Shown: piece by piece, positions 63,180 to 64,000 of the stretch | How positions within the stretch are numbered: the first letter of the stretch is position 1 | Layout: each line of letters starts with the position of its first letter | Assembly (NCBI RefSeq): GCF_030814715.1 | Contig: NZ_JAUSVO010000001.1 | Location: 806,001-870,000, forward strand | Source of the DNA: Kaistia dalseonensis | Lineage (GTDB): Bacteria; Pseudomonadota; Alphaproteobacteria; Rhizobiales; Kaistiaceae | Direction: 5' to 3' | Length of the DNA: 64,000 bases | Translations under genes and position numbers: made by a program | The notes under the pieces: generated by a model | Database searches by the model: none | What the model saw: the letters and a program-made list of their open reading frames with translations, nothing else | Told to the model about the DNA's origin: nothing

Positions 63180-64000
63180 GCGAGCGGGCCGAGCGCGGCT
63201 TCGATCTCGGCGCGGCGCGGTTCCAGGAAGGCCGGCAGCTTCAGCGCCTCGCCAAGCGTCGCGCGTGGCTCGTCGACGTCAAAGCCGGGAACATCGGTGG
63301 CGATTTCGAACAGGACATGGCCGGGCTCGCGGAAATAGACCGAACGGAAATAGTTGCGGTCCTTCTGTTCCGTGGTGCGGATGCCGTGGTCGCGAACCAG
63401 CTTTTCGACCATCGCCGCCTCAGCCGCATCGTCTGCGGCGCGAAAGGCGAGGTGGTGGATCGAGCCGGTGCCGAACTTGCCGGGCGGAAAGTCTCCGACG
63501 GTCCTGATATCAACGACGCCACCGATCGTCGTGCCTTTGGCGCGATAACGAACGGTCGTGTCCTCGCGACCGTCTTCGGCAAAGCCGAGCACGTCGGTCA
63601 GGATGGCGCCTGTGGGTCCGCCGTCGCGTTCCAGAAGCGTGACGCTGTGGAGCCCGCGCACTGCGTGATCCACGGCGATGTCATTGCCCGCCCAGGCTGG
63701 CTCTGCCTCGATGCCGGGGACGCCGATGAGTGCCAGGTGCATGCCGTCGGGATCGCGAAAGGTGAGAACGGTCTCGCCGAAGCGCTTGCTGAGGCCGTCA
63801 TGATCGACACCCTTTTCCAGGAACCGATGGGCCCAGAAACCGATAGCAGCCGCCGGCGCGCGTAGAGCGATTTCCTGCGTCTCGCCGGGTCCAACCCGGC
63901 CCTGCGCCGCATGCGCCCAGGGAAAGAACGTGACGATCGTTCCGGGTTGACCCACTTCGTCTCCGTAATACAGGTGATAAGTCCCTGGATCGTCGAAGTT
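63176..64000 (-). CDS. VOC-family ring-cleaving dioxygenase, partial
   Basis: The reverse strand is open from the right edge of the window to a TAA at 63176, so the 5' end is missing. The visible 274 residues begin NFDDPGTYHLYYGDEVGQPG, which matches the first VOC repeat. Two more glyoxalase-fold repeats follow, with GSIHHLAFRA and VLFEIATD carrying likely metal ligands. Relatives are named ring-cleaving dioxygenase (LinE or MhqO-like), but the substrate is uncertain. It is convergent with ogt. Confidence 0.85.
   Translation of the reverse strand, partial: NFDDPGTYHLYYGDEVGQPGTIVTFFPWAHAAQGRVGPGETQEIALRAPAAAIGFWAHRFLEKGVDHDGLSKRFGETVLTFRDPDGMHLALIGVPGIEAEPAWAGNDIAVDHAVRGLHSVTLLERDGGPTGAILTDVLGFAEDGREDTTVRYRAKGTTIGGVVDIRTVGDFPPGKFGTGSIHHLAFRAADDAAEAAMVEKLVRDHGIRTTEQKDRNYFRSVYFREPGHVLFEIATDVPGFDVDEPRATLGEALKLPAFLEPRRAEIEAALGPLA

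Overview
The window is GC-rich chromosomal DNA from an alphaproteobacterium, most likely of the order Hyphomicrobiales (Rhizobiales). This rests on gene content: an LdtR-type MarR regulator, PopZ beside valS, DUF6163, DUF1194 and DUF4864 proteins, an Asp-type HemB, and LexA boxes of the GAAC-N7-GAAC class. The genus cannot be fixed by reading alone. Nearly all of the window is dense housekeeping sequence on both strands. There are two tRNA genes and no rRNA, insertion sequence, prophage or CRISPR array. Genes at both ends are cut by the window: an MFS transporter on the left and a VOC dioxygenase on the right.

Layout. 0-5 kb: a stand-alone CysS C-terminal-like protein overlapping citramalate synthase, a LOG-family phosphoribohydrolase and a LysM envelope protein. 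5-9 kb: an Atm1-type ABC exporter, then psd-pssA for phosphatidylethanolamine synthesis. 9-14.3 kb: DUF1194 protein, allantoinase-like deacetylase, parC and a small P-loop protein. 14.4-19.5 kb (minus strand): hemB, an unusual LivH-type permease, threonine ammonia-lyase, an RDD membrane protein and bpt. 19.7-24.6 kb: M24 peptidase-like protein, CorC-type transporter, HIBYL-CoA hydrolase, DUF6163 protein, ldtR and tRNA-Gln. 25-31 kb: a diguanylate cyclase, then divergent uvrA and ssb sharing a LexA box, and a mismatch glycosylase. 31-38 kb: TPR/GT9-like protein, MOSC and DUF2306 proteins, MarC and gyrA. 38-41 kb: coaD, two cyclophilins and an SDR. 41.2-42.1 kb: a gene-free stretch packed with palindromes. 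42-45 kb: queA-tgt. 45-49.5 kb: cobC, tRNA-Cys, Pcm-like protein, tolC and popZ. 49.7-64 kb: valS, gltA, gltX, comEC, lexA, an AapJ-like binding protein, an L,D-transpeptidase, ogt and the dioxygenase.

Shared themes. DNA repair and topology genes recur (uvrA, ssb, mug-type glycosylase, ogt, lexA, gyrA, parC), and exact LexA boxes link uvrA/ssb and lexA into one SOS circuit. ldtR and an L,D-transpeptidase gene are both present although unlinked. The queuosine pair queA-tgt is intact as an operon.

No clearly new multi-gene system is visible. The best leads are a Tgt protein that has lost its zinc site, a GyrA with non-canonical quinolone-contact residues, a LivH permease carrying an N-terminal lipoprotein-like domain, an orphan CysS C-terminal domain, three DnaA-box-like 9-mers near ssb, and the palindrome cluster at 41.27-41.85 kb.
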